Source: an uncultured Carboxylicivirga sp. (GTDB lineage: Bacteria; Bacteroidota; Bacteroidia; Bacteroidales; Marinilabiliaceae). Taken from it: 64,000 bases of DNA. This document shows positions 17,708-26,077 of the stretch, piece after piece (within the stretch, counting starts at the first letter, position 1; each line of letters begins with the position of its first letter). The stretch lies in the NCBI RefSeq assembly GCF_963668385.1, contig NZ_OY764327.1, forward strand, positions 2,356,001-2,420,000. The letters are read 5' to 3'. Below the pieces are notes generated by a model. It was not told where the DNA came from and ran no database searches. It saw nothing but the letters and a program-made list of their open reading frames with translations. The translations under genes and the position numbers were made by a program.

Positions 17708-18526
17708 ATGAAAAAGCTATTTGCGTTTTTAGCAGTATTTGGAATGCTGAGTCTAGGTATGAATGCCGTTTATGCTCAGGACGAGGAAAATGTAGCCGAC
17801 GAAGCTACAACAGAGCAGGTAACTGAAGAATCAGCAGTTAGTGAAGCACCTGCAGCTGCAGTTGGTGACGAAACTCCAACAGAAGCTCCTAAAGGAATTC
17901 ACAAACAGATTAAAGTAAAATTCATCGAGGGTGGTGCAATCTTTATGAGTTTTGTATTGTTGTGTCTTATCTTCGGTTTGGCACTATGTATTGAAAGAAT
18001 TATTTATTTGAATTTAGCTTCTACCAATACTAAGAAGTTACTTCAAAACATTGAAAATGCACTAAGCGACGGTGGTGTTGAAGCTGCAAAAGAAGTTTGC
18101 CGTAATACCAGAGGTCCTGTTGCTTCTATTTTCTACCAAGGTCTTGATCGTTTCGATGAAGGTATCGAAGTAGTAGAGAAATCAGTTGTTTCTTACGGAT
18201 CTGTTCAAATGGGTCTTTTAGAAAAAGGTTTAACTTGGATTTCTTTATTTATTGCAATTGCTCCTATGCTTGGTTTCATGGGTACAGTAATTGGTATGAT
18301 CGAAGCTTTCGATAACATTCAAACAATGGGTACTATCTCAGCTTCAGCTGTAGCAGGTGGTATTAAAATTGCGTTGATTACTACCGTATCTGGTTTGATC
18401 GTAGCTATCATCCTTCAAGTATTTTACAACTACATCGTATCTAAAATCGATGGTATTGTAAACACTATGGAAGATGCTTCTATCTCTCTACTAGATATTT
18501 TAGTAAAATTCAACATGAAAAAATAA
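17708..18526 (+). CDS. exbB: MotA/TolQ/ExbB proton channel protein with acidic N-terminal extension
   Basis: Inner-membrane motor subunit that, with ExbD, uses the proton gradient to energise TonB. The core has three helices: near residue 80 (GAIFMSFVLLCLIFGLALC split), then TWISLFIAIAPMLGFMGTVIGMI, where the GTVIGM block is conserved, and a final helix with VAIILQVFYNYI. In front is a cleavable-looking signal MKKLFAFLAVFGMLSLG to YAQ and about 40 mostly acidic, alanine-rich residues, so the mature N-terminus would be periplasmic. First gene of a four-gene operon with two exbD genes. Confidence 0.9.
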   Translation: MKKLFAFLAVFGMLSLGMNAVYAQDEENVADEATTEQVTEESAVSEAPAAAVGDETPTEAPKGIHKQIKVKFIEGGAIFMSFVLLCLIFGLALCIERIIYLNLASTNTKKLLQNIENALSDGGVEAAKEVCRNTRGPVASIFYQGLDRFDEGIEVVEKSVVSYGSVQMGLLEKGLTWISLFIAIAPMLGFMGTVIGMIEAFDNIQTMGTISASAVAGGIKIALITTVSGLIVAIILQVFYNYIVSKIDGIVNTMEDASISLLDILVKFNMKK

Positions 18527-18535
18527 TTTGTCACT

Positions 18536-18982
18536 ATGACTAAGGTTGCAAAAATTTTAAATATAGTATTATACCTGTTGTTAGCAATAACATTGGTGTT
18601 TGCTGGTATGTTCTTCTTCGGAGGTGAAGTAGAAGGTGCTGCACACTATACACCAGTGTATACTAATACTTTCCTTAACTGGGGAATTTTATTAGTGTTT
18701 ATAACAGGTGGAATAACTTTGTTGGCGGAGATTTTCAATTTAATTGTGCATCCTAAAAATGCGGTGCGTACATTAATTTCGATTGCATTGTTATTAGTTG
18801 TTGTTCTTATTTCATATGCAATGGCTGATACAACTCCGATGAACATTGTTGGTTATAAAGGTCCTGATAATGTACCTAGCATGTTAGCACTAGCTGGTAC
18901 ATTCTTATATGGAATGTACATTCTGTTTGGAGTAGCTATTGTTGCTATTCTTTATGCAGAATTATCTCGATTATTTAAATAA
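18536..18982 (+). CDS. Four-helix membrane protein within the exb operon
   Basis: Function not recognised. The 148 residues contain four hydrophobic segments: about 5-27, 47-66, 77-96 and 118-143. A polar loop with the TPVYTNTFLNW text joins helices 1 and 2, and VGYKGPDNVPS lies between helices 3 and 4. It starts 9 bases after exbB and ends 46 bases before exbD, so it belongs to the operon. The position suggests an accessory subunit of, or assembly factor for, the ExbB-ExbD complex; this is inference from context only. Confidence 0.75.
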   Translation: MTKVAKILNIVLYLLLAITLVFAGMFFFGGEVEGAAHYTPVYTNTFLNWGILLVFITGGITLLAEIFNLIVHPKNAVRTLISIALLLVVVLISYAMADTTPMNIVGYKGPDNVPSMLALAGTFLYGMYILFGVAIVAILYAELSRLFK

Positions 18983-19028
18983 TAATCCCTACCTGACATT
19001 TGTCAAGGGAAATAAAAGTTAACCGTTT

Positions 19029-19610
19029 ATGGGAAAAAGAGACGTACAGGAAGTAAATGCAGGGTCAATGGCGGATATCGCCTTCTTACTTTTGATCTTC
19101 TTCCTGGTTACCACTACCATGGACTCAGATACTGGTTTAGCACGTTTGCTTCCTCCTATGCAGGATGAAGTAGATAATACAAATACTCCTCCTATTAAGG
19201 AGAGAAACGTGTTTACTGTTTTGGTTAACAGTAATGACCAGCTCTTGGTAGAAGGTAAACCAATGGGGATTGGAGAGTTGACTGAAGCTGCTAAGGAGTT
19301 TATTGAAAACCCATTAGATAAAGATGATTTGCCTGAGAAAACTGAGAAAGAAGTTCCTTTCTTTGGAGTACAAAAAATCACTAAAGGAGTTATTTCGTTA
19401 CAAACTGATAATGGAACAACTTATCAAACTTATTTAATGGTTCAGAATGAACTTCAGCGTGCAATTAATGAACTAAGACAGGATTTAGCTAAGAGAAAAT
19501 TTGGAAAAGAGTACGATAAACTTGAAAAAGAAGAGCAAGATGCAATTCGTACAATTGTTCCACAAAAGATCTCAGAAGCTGAACCTAAAAACGTAGGAGG
19601 TAAAAGTTAG
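19029..19610 (+). CDS. exbD: ExbD/TolR-family protein (first copy)
   Basis: Single-helix inner-membrane partner of ExbB. The helix MADIAFLLLIFFLVTTTM contains the proton-path aspartate (Asp18) found in this family, preceded by a short basic N-terminus and followed by a periplasmic domain. At 193 residues it is longer than the E. coli protein (141), with an insertion rich in charged residues (KEFIENPLDKDDLPEKTEKE) between the periplasmic strands and a coiled-coil-like end. The next exbD starts one base after this stop. Confidence 0.88.
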   Translation: MGKRDVQEVNAGSMADIAFLLLIFFLVTTTMDSDTGLARLLPPMQDEVDNTNTPPIKERNVFTVLVNSNDQLLVEGKPMGIGELTEAAKEFIENPLDKDDLPEKTEKEVPFFGVQKITKGVISLQTDNGTTYQTYLMVQNELQRAINELRQDLAKRKFGKEYDKLEKEEQDAIRTIVPQKISEAEPKNVGGKS

Positions 19611-19611
19611 T

Positions 19612-20088
19612 ATGGCTAAATTCAGAAAAAAGAAGAGTGGAGGCCAGCAAGCTATAAATACTGCCTCTCTACCTGATATCGTGTTTATGTTGCTTTTCTT
19701 CTTTATGGTATCAACTACTATGAAGGAGGTAGATCTAAAAGTTGAAGTTAGACCTGCTCAAGCAACTGAATTATCGAAATTAGAGAAAAAAGAATTGGTA
19801 ACATTTATTTACGTGGGTGTTCCAAGTAAACAATACCAATCTTTATACGGAAGTGAACCTCGACTACAGTTAAACGATCAGTTTGCGACTGTAGAAGACA
19901 TTCAAAGTTATATTGCTCAGGCAAGGGATGCAATGAAAGAAAGTGATCAGGCAAAAATGATTACTTCAATCAAAGCTGATAAAGAATGTCCAATGGGTAT
20001 CATTACTGATGTTAAACAAGCTTTACGTAAAGCAGCGGCGTTAAAAATTAACTACTCTGCAGCTGAAAAAGCTCCTGATGTGAGATAA
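19612..20088 (+). CDS. exbD: ExbD/TolR-family protein (second copy)
   Basis: Second ExbD-type protein, 158 residues. A basic cytoplasmic N-terminus (FRKKKSGG) precedes the helix LPDIVFMLLFFFMVSTT with the conserved aspartate. The periplasmic part has the usual beta-alpha pattern, including a RPAQATEL stretch after the membrane helix. Two different ExbD copies in one operon are common in Bacteroidota, where they probably form a mixed dimer in the ExbB channel. A strong terminator follows 15 bases after the stop. Confidence 0.88.
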   Translation: MAKFRKKKSGGQQAINTASLPDIVFMLLFFFMVSTTMKEVDLKVEVRPAQATELSKLEKKELVTFIYVGVPSKQYQSLYGSEPRLQLNDQFATVEDIQSYIAQARDAMKESDQAKMITSIKADKECPMGIITDVKQALRKAAALKINYSAAEKAPDVR

Positions 20089-20103
20089 TCAAATCACATA
20101 TAG

Positions 20104-20134
20104 AAAAAAGGGAATCGAAAGATTCCCTTTTTTT
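20104..20134. terminator. Bidirectional terminator between exbD and gdhA
   Basis: AAAAAAGGGAATC (20104-20116), GAAA loop, GATTCCCTTTTTTT (20121-20134). The stem is perfect and is flanked by A- and T-tracts on both sides, so it can end the exb operon from the left and the minus-strand gdhA from the right. Confidence 0.88.
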
Positions 20135-20173
20135 ATGTCCAAATATTCCCGTATAGAAAGGAGATGTTTTGTT

Positions 20174-21526
20174 TTACACTGCACCCTGAGCTAACATAGC
20201 CTCAGCCACCTTAACAAATCCGCCAATATTCGCTCCGTCAACATAGTTGATAAATCCACTTTCTTCTGTTCCGTAATTAGCACATGTTGAATGAATGCTT
20301 TGCATTATTATCTGTAGTCGATTATCAACTTCCTCTCGGGTCCAGTTTAATCTCATACTGTTTTGAGTCATTTCTAATCCAGATACTGCTACTCCACCTG
20401 CATTGGCTGCCTTGCCAGGACCAAAGAGAATTCCTTTATCAAGAAAAGTATGTATAGCCTCAGGTGTAGATGGCATATTGGCTCCTTCGGATACACAATA
20501 GCATCCGTTTTGTATTAGCGTAATAGCCTCAACCTCGTTAATTTCATTTTGGGTGGCACTTGGTAAAGCAATATCGCCTTTTTCATTCCATGGTCTTTCG
20601 TCAGCTACGTACTTCACGCCGTATTTATCTGCATATTCTTTTATCCGACCTCGTTTGTTATTTTTTAAGTACATCACAAACTTTAGCTTTTCATTATTGA
20701 TGCCATCAGGATCGTATATATAGCCATTGGAATCGGATAGTGTAACTACTTTTCCTCCGAGTTCATTTACTTTCTCAACGGAGTACTGCGCTACATTACC
20801 AGAGCCGGATATCAATACTATTTTATTTTTGAATGATTCTCCACGTGTTTTAAGCATTTCTTGGGCAAAATATACATTACCATAGCCTGTTGCTTCAGGG
20901 CGTATTAAACTGCCTCCAAAATTGAGCCCTTTACCAGTTAATACTCCAGTAAACTCATTGCTGATTCGTTTATATTGGCCGTATAAAAATCCGATCTCCC
21001 GGCCACCTACACCAATATCACCTGCGGGTACATCTGTATTAGGGCCAATATGTCGGTATAGTTCGGTCATAAAGCTTTGGCAAAACTTCATAACTTCTGC
21101 ATCTGATTTTCCTTTGGGATCAAAGTCACTTCCACCTTTGCCACCTCCCATAGGAAGTGTTGTTAGACTGTTTTTAAATACTTGCTCAAATGCTAAAAAT
21201 TTCAGAATTCCTAAATTCACTGTAGGATGAAAACGTAAGCCTCCTTTATAAGGGCCAATTGCGCTATTCATCTCAATACGATATCCACGATTAACACACA
21301 TTTCGCCTTTATCATTAATCCAGGGAACCCGAAACATGATTACTCTTTCTGGTTCAACAATGCGTTCTAAAATACGAGCATGCCTGTATTTAGGATTTTC
21401 GTCTAAAAAATTATTTAATGATTCAACTACCTCATGTACCGCCTGATGAAATTCAGGTTCGGCTGGGTTCTTGGCTTTTAAGTCAGCCATAAAGGCACTG
21501 ATGCCTAATGAAGAAGCGTGTGACAT
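20174..21526 (-). CDS. gdhA: NADP-type glutamate dehydrogenase
   Basis: Hexameric glutamate dehydrogenase of 450 residues, the assimilatory type. It shares KGGLRFHPTV, LPMGGGKGGSDFDPKG and PAGDIGVGGREIG with the paralogue at 14234. The coenzyme site differs: ISGSGNVAQYSVEK and the loop TLSDSNGYIYD, where the SDS element is the one that binds the 2'-phosphate of NADP in this family. I therefore infer NADP preference and ammonium assimilation. It ends at the bidirectional terminator at 20104 and is transcribed towards the exb operon. Confidence 0.92.
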   Translation of the reverse strand: MSHASSLGISAFMADLKAKNPAEPEFHQAVHEVVESLNNFLDENPKYRHARILERIVEPERVIMFRVPWINDKGEMCVNRGYRIEMNSAIGPYKGGLRFHPTVNLGILKFLAFEQVFKNSLTTLPMGGGKGGSDFDPKGKSDAEVMKFCQSFMTELYRHIGPNTDVPAGDIGVGGREIGFLYGQYKRISNEFTGVLTGKGLNFGGSLIRPEATGYGNVYFAQEMLKTRGESFKNKIVLISGSGNVAQYSVEKVNELGGKVVTLSDSNGYIYDPDGINNEKLKFVMYLKNNKRGRIKEYADKYGVKYVADERPWNEKGDIALPSATQNEINEVEAITLIQNGCYCVSEGANMPSTPEAIHTFLDKGILFGPGKAANAGGVAVSGLEMTQNSMRLNWTREEVDNRLQIIMQSIHSTCANYGTEESGFINYVDGANIGGFVKVAEAMLAQGAV

Positions 21527-21768
21527 ACTAGTTGATTTAAAAGGGTTTTTTAACTGAGAAATATCTGAATTAAATTATTTTATAATCCCTTACTTTTTTG
21601 TATTTCACTAGTTTAATTCACTGTAATACGATAAAAAAGATACAAAAATATTTAACAAAACTCCATCGATAGGTGAAAATTAAAACATCCTAGGTCGTGA
21701 TAAATAAAAAAGAATAGTGGTTGAAAATCAGCTGGTTTTTGTATCTTAAAGTATTCTAATTAATTATT

Positions 21769-24700
21769 ATGCAACGCAATTGGCCCCAACTCAATCATCT
21801 GCACTCGGTACCTGATGATAAAAGTTCAGGTAAGGTGTTGGAAACCATTAATGCTCTGTGGGAAGTATTGATGCAGCAAAATCCGATAGACGAGATTTTA
21901 GAAGAGGTAATTACCGTTCTTCCAATGGGATTAGATAAACCCGACCTGGTTGGAATAAAGGTTTATTATAAAAATTACCTTTCAAAAACTGAGAATTTTA
22001 AAGAAACTCATTGGGGATTAACCGAGAGGTTTACAACTATAGATGGAGAAAAAGGTGCTGTTGATTTGTTTTATCTCGAAAAACAAGAAGAAAAGGATGA
22101 AGGACCTTTTTTAAGGTCGGAGCGCTTATTGGTAAACCAAACAGCGCGGATGCTCGCTAATTATATTAATACAATTGTGGCAGAGTTGAATCATTCCGAA
22201 TCTGTTGAACGGCTTAAAGAGTTATCAACAATCAATCGAACTACGCGAATCATTAATGAAGGAAAATCGATTGATGATGTGCTTCAACAAATTGCATTTA
22301 TTCTTCCTTCGGGATGGCAATACCCCGACTTTGCTGTTGCTCGTATTACGTATGGAGAAAATGAATATATAAGCGAGTTTTTTGCAGAAACTGAATGGGT
22401 GCAAACACAGCGTTTTAAAACACTTGATAGTGTTTCGGGTTCCATTGATGTTTTTTATACGAAAGATTTTTCGATTTACTCCGGAGACCCATTTTTGAGC
22501 GAAGAGCGTGATTTGTTAATCAATCTGGCACGTTTAGTTACTGATTATTTAAATACTCAACTAGCGAACAAAGAGCGCATAGCTCGACAAGAAAGGGTAA
22601 AGGAGCTCAAAGCGATTAATGAAACTTCGCGTATTATTAATTTACAAATGCCGGTTTCGTATACACTTAGTCACGTAGTGGAATATATTCCAGCAGGAAT
22701 GCAGCATCCCGAGTATTCAGTTGCTCGCATTGTATTTAATGGCGAAGAATTTTTAAGTAATGGTTTTGTTGTATCGCCATGGGTATTGCGGCAGACTTTC
22801 GAAACAATTAATGGTAAAAAGGGATTTATAGAGATCTATTATCTGAAAGAAATAGCTAAAACTCAGGAAGAGCTTTTTTTAAATGAGGAAAATGATTTAA
22901 TATCAAACCTCTGTAATTTAATTGCAGGTTACCTTAATAGTCTTGAAGCGCGCGATTTATTAGATAAAATTGGTAGTGGTAACAAGCTTCAATATCCCAA
23001 TAAAAAATCCTTAGAAAGTAAGTTATCAACAGAAAAGACGAGTAAGCACTTGTTGCAAAATTTTATGCATCGTAACAATGCTGCACGTGATATCTATCAC
23101 GATTTGATGCCATTCAGAGTAAAAGAAATATTGTTGGTGGCTAATTTATATGATGCCTATGCTATCGAAAACGAAGGCCGTTTTTCGGAACAGATTATGG
23201 GAGGTTTTTATCAGTTACATCTCACCTTATTACCTCGGGTAACAGGTGTAACAACTTACGATGAAGCCATTGAAAAACTGAATGAGAAACATTTCGATTT
23301 AATAATTGTGATGGTGGGCATGGACAAGAAAACTCCTGTCAATTTAAGTAAGAAAGTAAAAAAGGAGTTCCCATATATTCCCATTTTTATGTTGCTTAAC
23401 AGTGATACTGATATTCCTTATTTTCAGGCGCGGCAGAAAGAATTAGGTGTGCTCGATGAAATATTTGTATGGAATGGTGATCCGAAGGTGTTTTCATCGA
23501 TGGTTTTTCACTTAGAAGACAAGGTGAATGTGGAAAACGACACTGAAATAGGTTTAGCACGTGTAATATTGCTGGTAGAAGATTCAGTACGATATTATTC
23601 CAAGTATTTGCCATTGCTTTACGCAAGTGTATTGGAGCAAACGCACCGTTTAATTGATGATGTACAAGGTGATGAGTTATATGCTGTTTTGCGCTTAAAA
23701 GGCCGTCCTAAAGTTTTATTGGCCCGAAGTTATGAAGAAGCCCTTGACATCTTTTTAAAATATAAAGATTACTTATTATGTCTGATTTCGGATGTTGAGT
23801 TTTCGCGTAGTGGCAGGATGGATGCTAATGCGGGTTTCGAATTGGTTAATTATGCAAAGGAGCAGATAAAAGATTTACCGGTTATTTTGCAAAGCTCAAA
23901 AATTGAATATTCGCAGGATGCCTATGAGTTGAAAACTGTATTTATCAACAAATATAGCGAGAGCTTATTACAAGATATTAAAACGTTTATCAGTCATTAT
24001 TTAGGCTTTGGAAATTTTTCGTATAAAGATGCAAAAGGCCGTAACATTGCTGTGGCCAAAAACCTGAAGGAATTTGAGCAACAATTGCGCACTATTCCCA
24101 TTGAATCGGTTGTTTATCATGCCAAGAAAAACCATTTCTCGCTATGGCTGATGGCCAGAGGTGAATTTAGAATTGCCAAAATGATTGCACCTTATCGAAT
24201 CAGCGATTTTAATGATGCCGAAAGTATTCGTACCTATTTGCTCGAAATTATCAAAACACAGCGTGAAGAAAAGAACCAAGGTAAAGTAATTGATTTTGAT
24301 GAAGTAGATGTGTTGGATGACAGCAACATTGTGAGTTTGGCTGGAGGTTCAATGGGGGGTAAGGGCCGAGGTTTGTCATTTATCAACACCTTACTTTATA
24401 ACTTCGATTTTGAGGCTCATGTTTCTGGAATCAATATCAGAACACCTCGAACTACCGTTATTGGAACCAATGAGTTTGAACTTTTTATGGAGCGAAATAA
24501 TTTTCATGAACTTATTTTTAGAGAACTTAATTATCAGCAAATAAAAAAAATATTTCTCGAAGGAGAGTTGTCACAAAAACTCATTAATCGGTTAAAGCGA
24601 CTTCTCACTATTTTTTCAAGTCCTATTGCTGTCCGATCATCAGGTTTGCTCGAAGATAGTCAGAAACAGCCTTTTGCCGGAGTGTTTGAAACTTATCTCT

Positions 24701-26022
24701 TACCTAATAATCACAAAGATGAAAATGAACGCTTAAAACAATTGTGTGAAGCTGTTAAACTGGTTTTTGCATCTGTTTTTAGCGATACAGCACGTGCTTT
24801 CACCGAAGCTGTTGATTTTAAGGTTGAAGAAGAAAAAATGGCAGTAATTATTCAAGAAGCTGTTGGTCAGCAGCACGAGAGTGTCTATTATCCGCATATG
24901 AGTGGGGTAGCTCAATCGTACAATTACTATTCGTTTGGGCATATGAATCCCGAGGATGGTTTTGCGGTGCTGGCATTGGGCTTTGGAAAATATGTGGTAG
25001 ATGGGGAGAAGTCACTTCGTTTTTGTCCGGTTTATCCCGATTTGGATAATAATTCACCTAAAGACCAATTGAAGAATTCTCAAACGGAGTTTTATGCCAT
25101 CGATCTGAATAAGCTAAACTTGAATTTGTTGGAAGGCGAAACAGCTGCTTTAGTTCGTCTCGATTGTATGGATGCCGAAATGCATGGTACTTTAAAACAT
25201 TTGGCATCGGTATATAATCCCGATAATCAAACAATACAGCCGGGACTTGATCAGGCTGGGCCACGTATTCTTAATTTTGCAAATATTCTTAAATACAACT
25301 ATATCCCTCTTGCCAAAACCATTGAAGTAGTTTTAGATGTGGTGAAGGAGGCTATGGGATCGCCTGTAGAAATAGAGTTCGCCGTAGATTTAAGAAAGGA
25401 TGAGCGAGGAAGAGCTACTTTTTATTTACTTCAGATAAAACCTCTGCTGGGAGGAGCTCAGAATTATTCAATTAATATGAGCCATATTGACGAGCAGCAG
25501 ATTGTTCTGCAATCATCACAAAGTATGGGGAATGGTAAGAATAAAACGGTTAACGATGTCATTTACATTGAAGCCAGTAAATTTGATAAGTCGAAAACTC
25601 AGGAAATGGCAATTGAAGTTGAGCGATTAAACCAAAAAATGAAGGCTTCGGGCCGTCATTATGTATTGATAGGACCCGGCAGATGGGGAACGCGGGATAA
25701 GTGGATTGGCATACCTGTTAACTGGACACAGATTTCAAATGCTCAAATGATTGTAGAAACCGATTTGGAGGGATTTCCTTTGGAAGCTTCCGGGGGCTCC
25801 CACTTTTTTCATAATGTAACATCAATGCATGTTGGATATTCTTCCATCAACCAAAGTAATAAATATGATTTTGTTCGATGGGATATTTTGGATCAACAAG
25901 AGGTAATAGAACAAACCAATTACTTCAAACATATTCGTTTCCGTCATAATCTGGTAATTCGAATGGATGGCCGCAAAAGAAAATCTATCATTACCTATGA
26001 TGAAGGCTGTGAAAAACGATAG
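21769..26022 (+). CDS. Three GAF-like repeats + two receiver-like domains + PPDK-type ATP-grasp domain
   Basis: A 1,417-residue soluble protein. About residues 20-405 hold three repeats of one 130-residue unit, each with a start such as VLQQIAFILPSGWQYPD, a central W-(V/L/G)-x-(R/Q/E) segment and an end like FLSEERDLLINLARLV. About 450-595 is a degenerate receiver-like domain; about 600-765 is a second one that keeps the acidic pair (LLVEDSVRYY), the phospho-acceptor position (LISDVEF) and the late lysine (INKYSE). About 850-1230 is a pyruvate phosphate dikinase N-terminal ATP-grasp (GGKGRGL, PIAVRSSGLLEDSQKQPFAG). The C-terminus has GPGRWGTRDKW. I see neither the phosphohistidine swivel domain nor the PEP/pyruvate TIM barrel, so it is not a PEP synthase. 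Substrate unknown. Confidence 0.8.
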   Translation: MQRNWPQLNHLHSVPDDKSSGKVLETINALWEVLMQQNPIDEILEEVITVLPMGLDKPDLVGIKVYYKNYLSKTENFKETHWGLTERFTTIDGEKGAVDLFYLEKQEEKDEGPFLRSERLLVNQTARMLANYINTIVAELNHSESVERLKELSTINRTTRIINEGKSIDDVLQQIAFILPSGWQYPDFAVARITYGENEYISEFFAETEWVQTQRFKTLDSVSGSIDVFYTKDFSIYSGDPFLSEERDLLINLARLVTDYLNTQLANKERIARQERVKELKAINETSRIINLQMPVSYTLSHVVEYIPAGMQHPEYSVARIVFNGEEFLSNGFVVSPWVLRQTFETINGKKGFIEIYYLKEIAKTQEELFLNEENDLISNLCNLIAGYLNSLEARDLLDKIGSGNKLQYPNKKSLESKLSTEKTSKHLLQNFMHRNNAARDIYHDLMPFRVKEILLVANLYDAYAIENEGRFSEQIMGGFYQLHLTLLPRVTGVTTYDEAIEKLNEKHFDLIIVMVGMDKKTPVNLSKKVKKEFPYIPIFMLLNSDTDIPYFQARQKELGVLDEIFVWNGDPKVFSSMVFHLEDKVNVENDTEIGLARVILLVEDSVRYYSKYLPLLYASVLEQTHRLIDDVQGDELYAVLRLKGRPKVLLARSYEEALDIFLKYKDYLLCLISDVEFSRSGRMDANAGFELVNYAKEQIKDLPVILQSSKIEYSQDAYELKTVFINKYSESLLQDIKTFISHYLGFGNFSYKDAKGRNIAVAKNLKEFEQQLRTIPIESVVYHAKKNHFSLWLMARGEFRIAKMIAPYRISDFNDAESIRTYLLEIIKTQREEKNQGKVIDFDEVDVLDDSNIVSLAGGSMGGKGRGLSFINTLLYNFDFEAHVSGINIRTPRTTVIGTNEFELFMERNNFHELIFRELNYQQIKKIFLEGELSQKLINRLKRLLTIFSSPIAVRSSGLLEDSQKQPFAGVFETYLLPNNHKDENERLKQLCEAVKLVFASVFSDTARAFTEAVDFKVEEEKMAVIIQEAVGQQHESVYYPHMSGVAQSYNYYSFGHMNPEDGFAVLALGFGKYVVDGEKSLRFCPVYPDLDNNSPKDQLKNSQTEFYAIDLNKLNLNLLEGETAALVRLDCMDAEMHGTLKHLASVYNPDNQTIQPGLDQAGPRILNFANILKYNYIPLAKTIEVVLDVVKEAMGSPVEIEFAVDLRKDERGRATFYLLQIKPLLGGAQNYSINMSHIDEQQIVLQSSQSMGNGKNKTVNDVIYIEASKFDKSKTQEMAIEVERLNQKMKASGRHYVLIGPGRWGTRDKWIGIPVNWTQISNAQMIVETDLEGFPLEASGGSHFFHNVTSMHVGYSSINQSNKYDFVRWDILDQQEVIEQTNYFKHIRFRHNLVIRMDGRKRKSIITYDEGCEKR

Positions 26023-26077
26023 ATTTAAGTTATACTTGGATGAATATTAAGCCAACATAAAAATTGGATCCAGAGTT

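Noticed and set aside
20922-21230. 102-codon ORF on the plus strand
   Set aside because: It is antisense to gdhA, which has clear catalytic motifs; the low-complexity Pro/Ser-rich text is what the reverse of a conserved gene would give.
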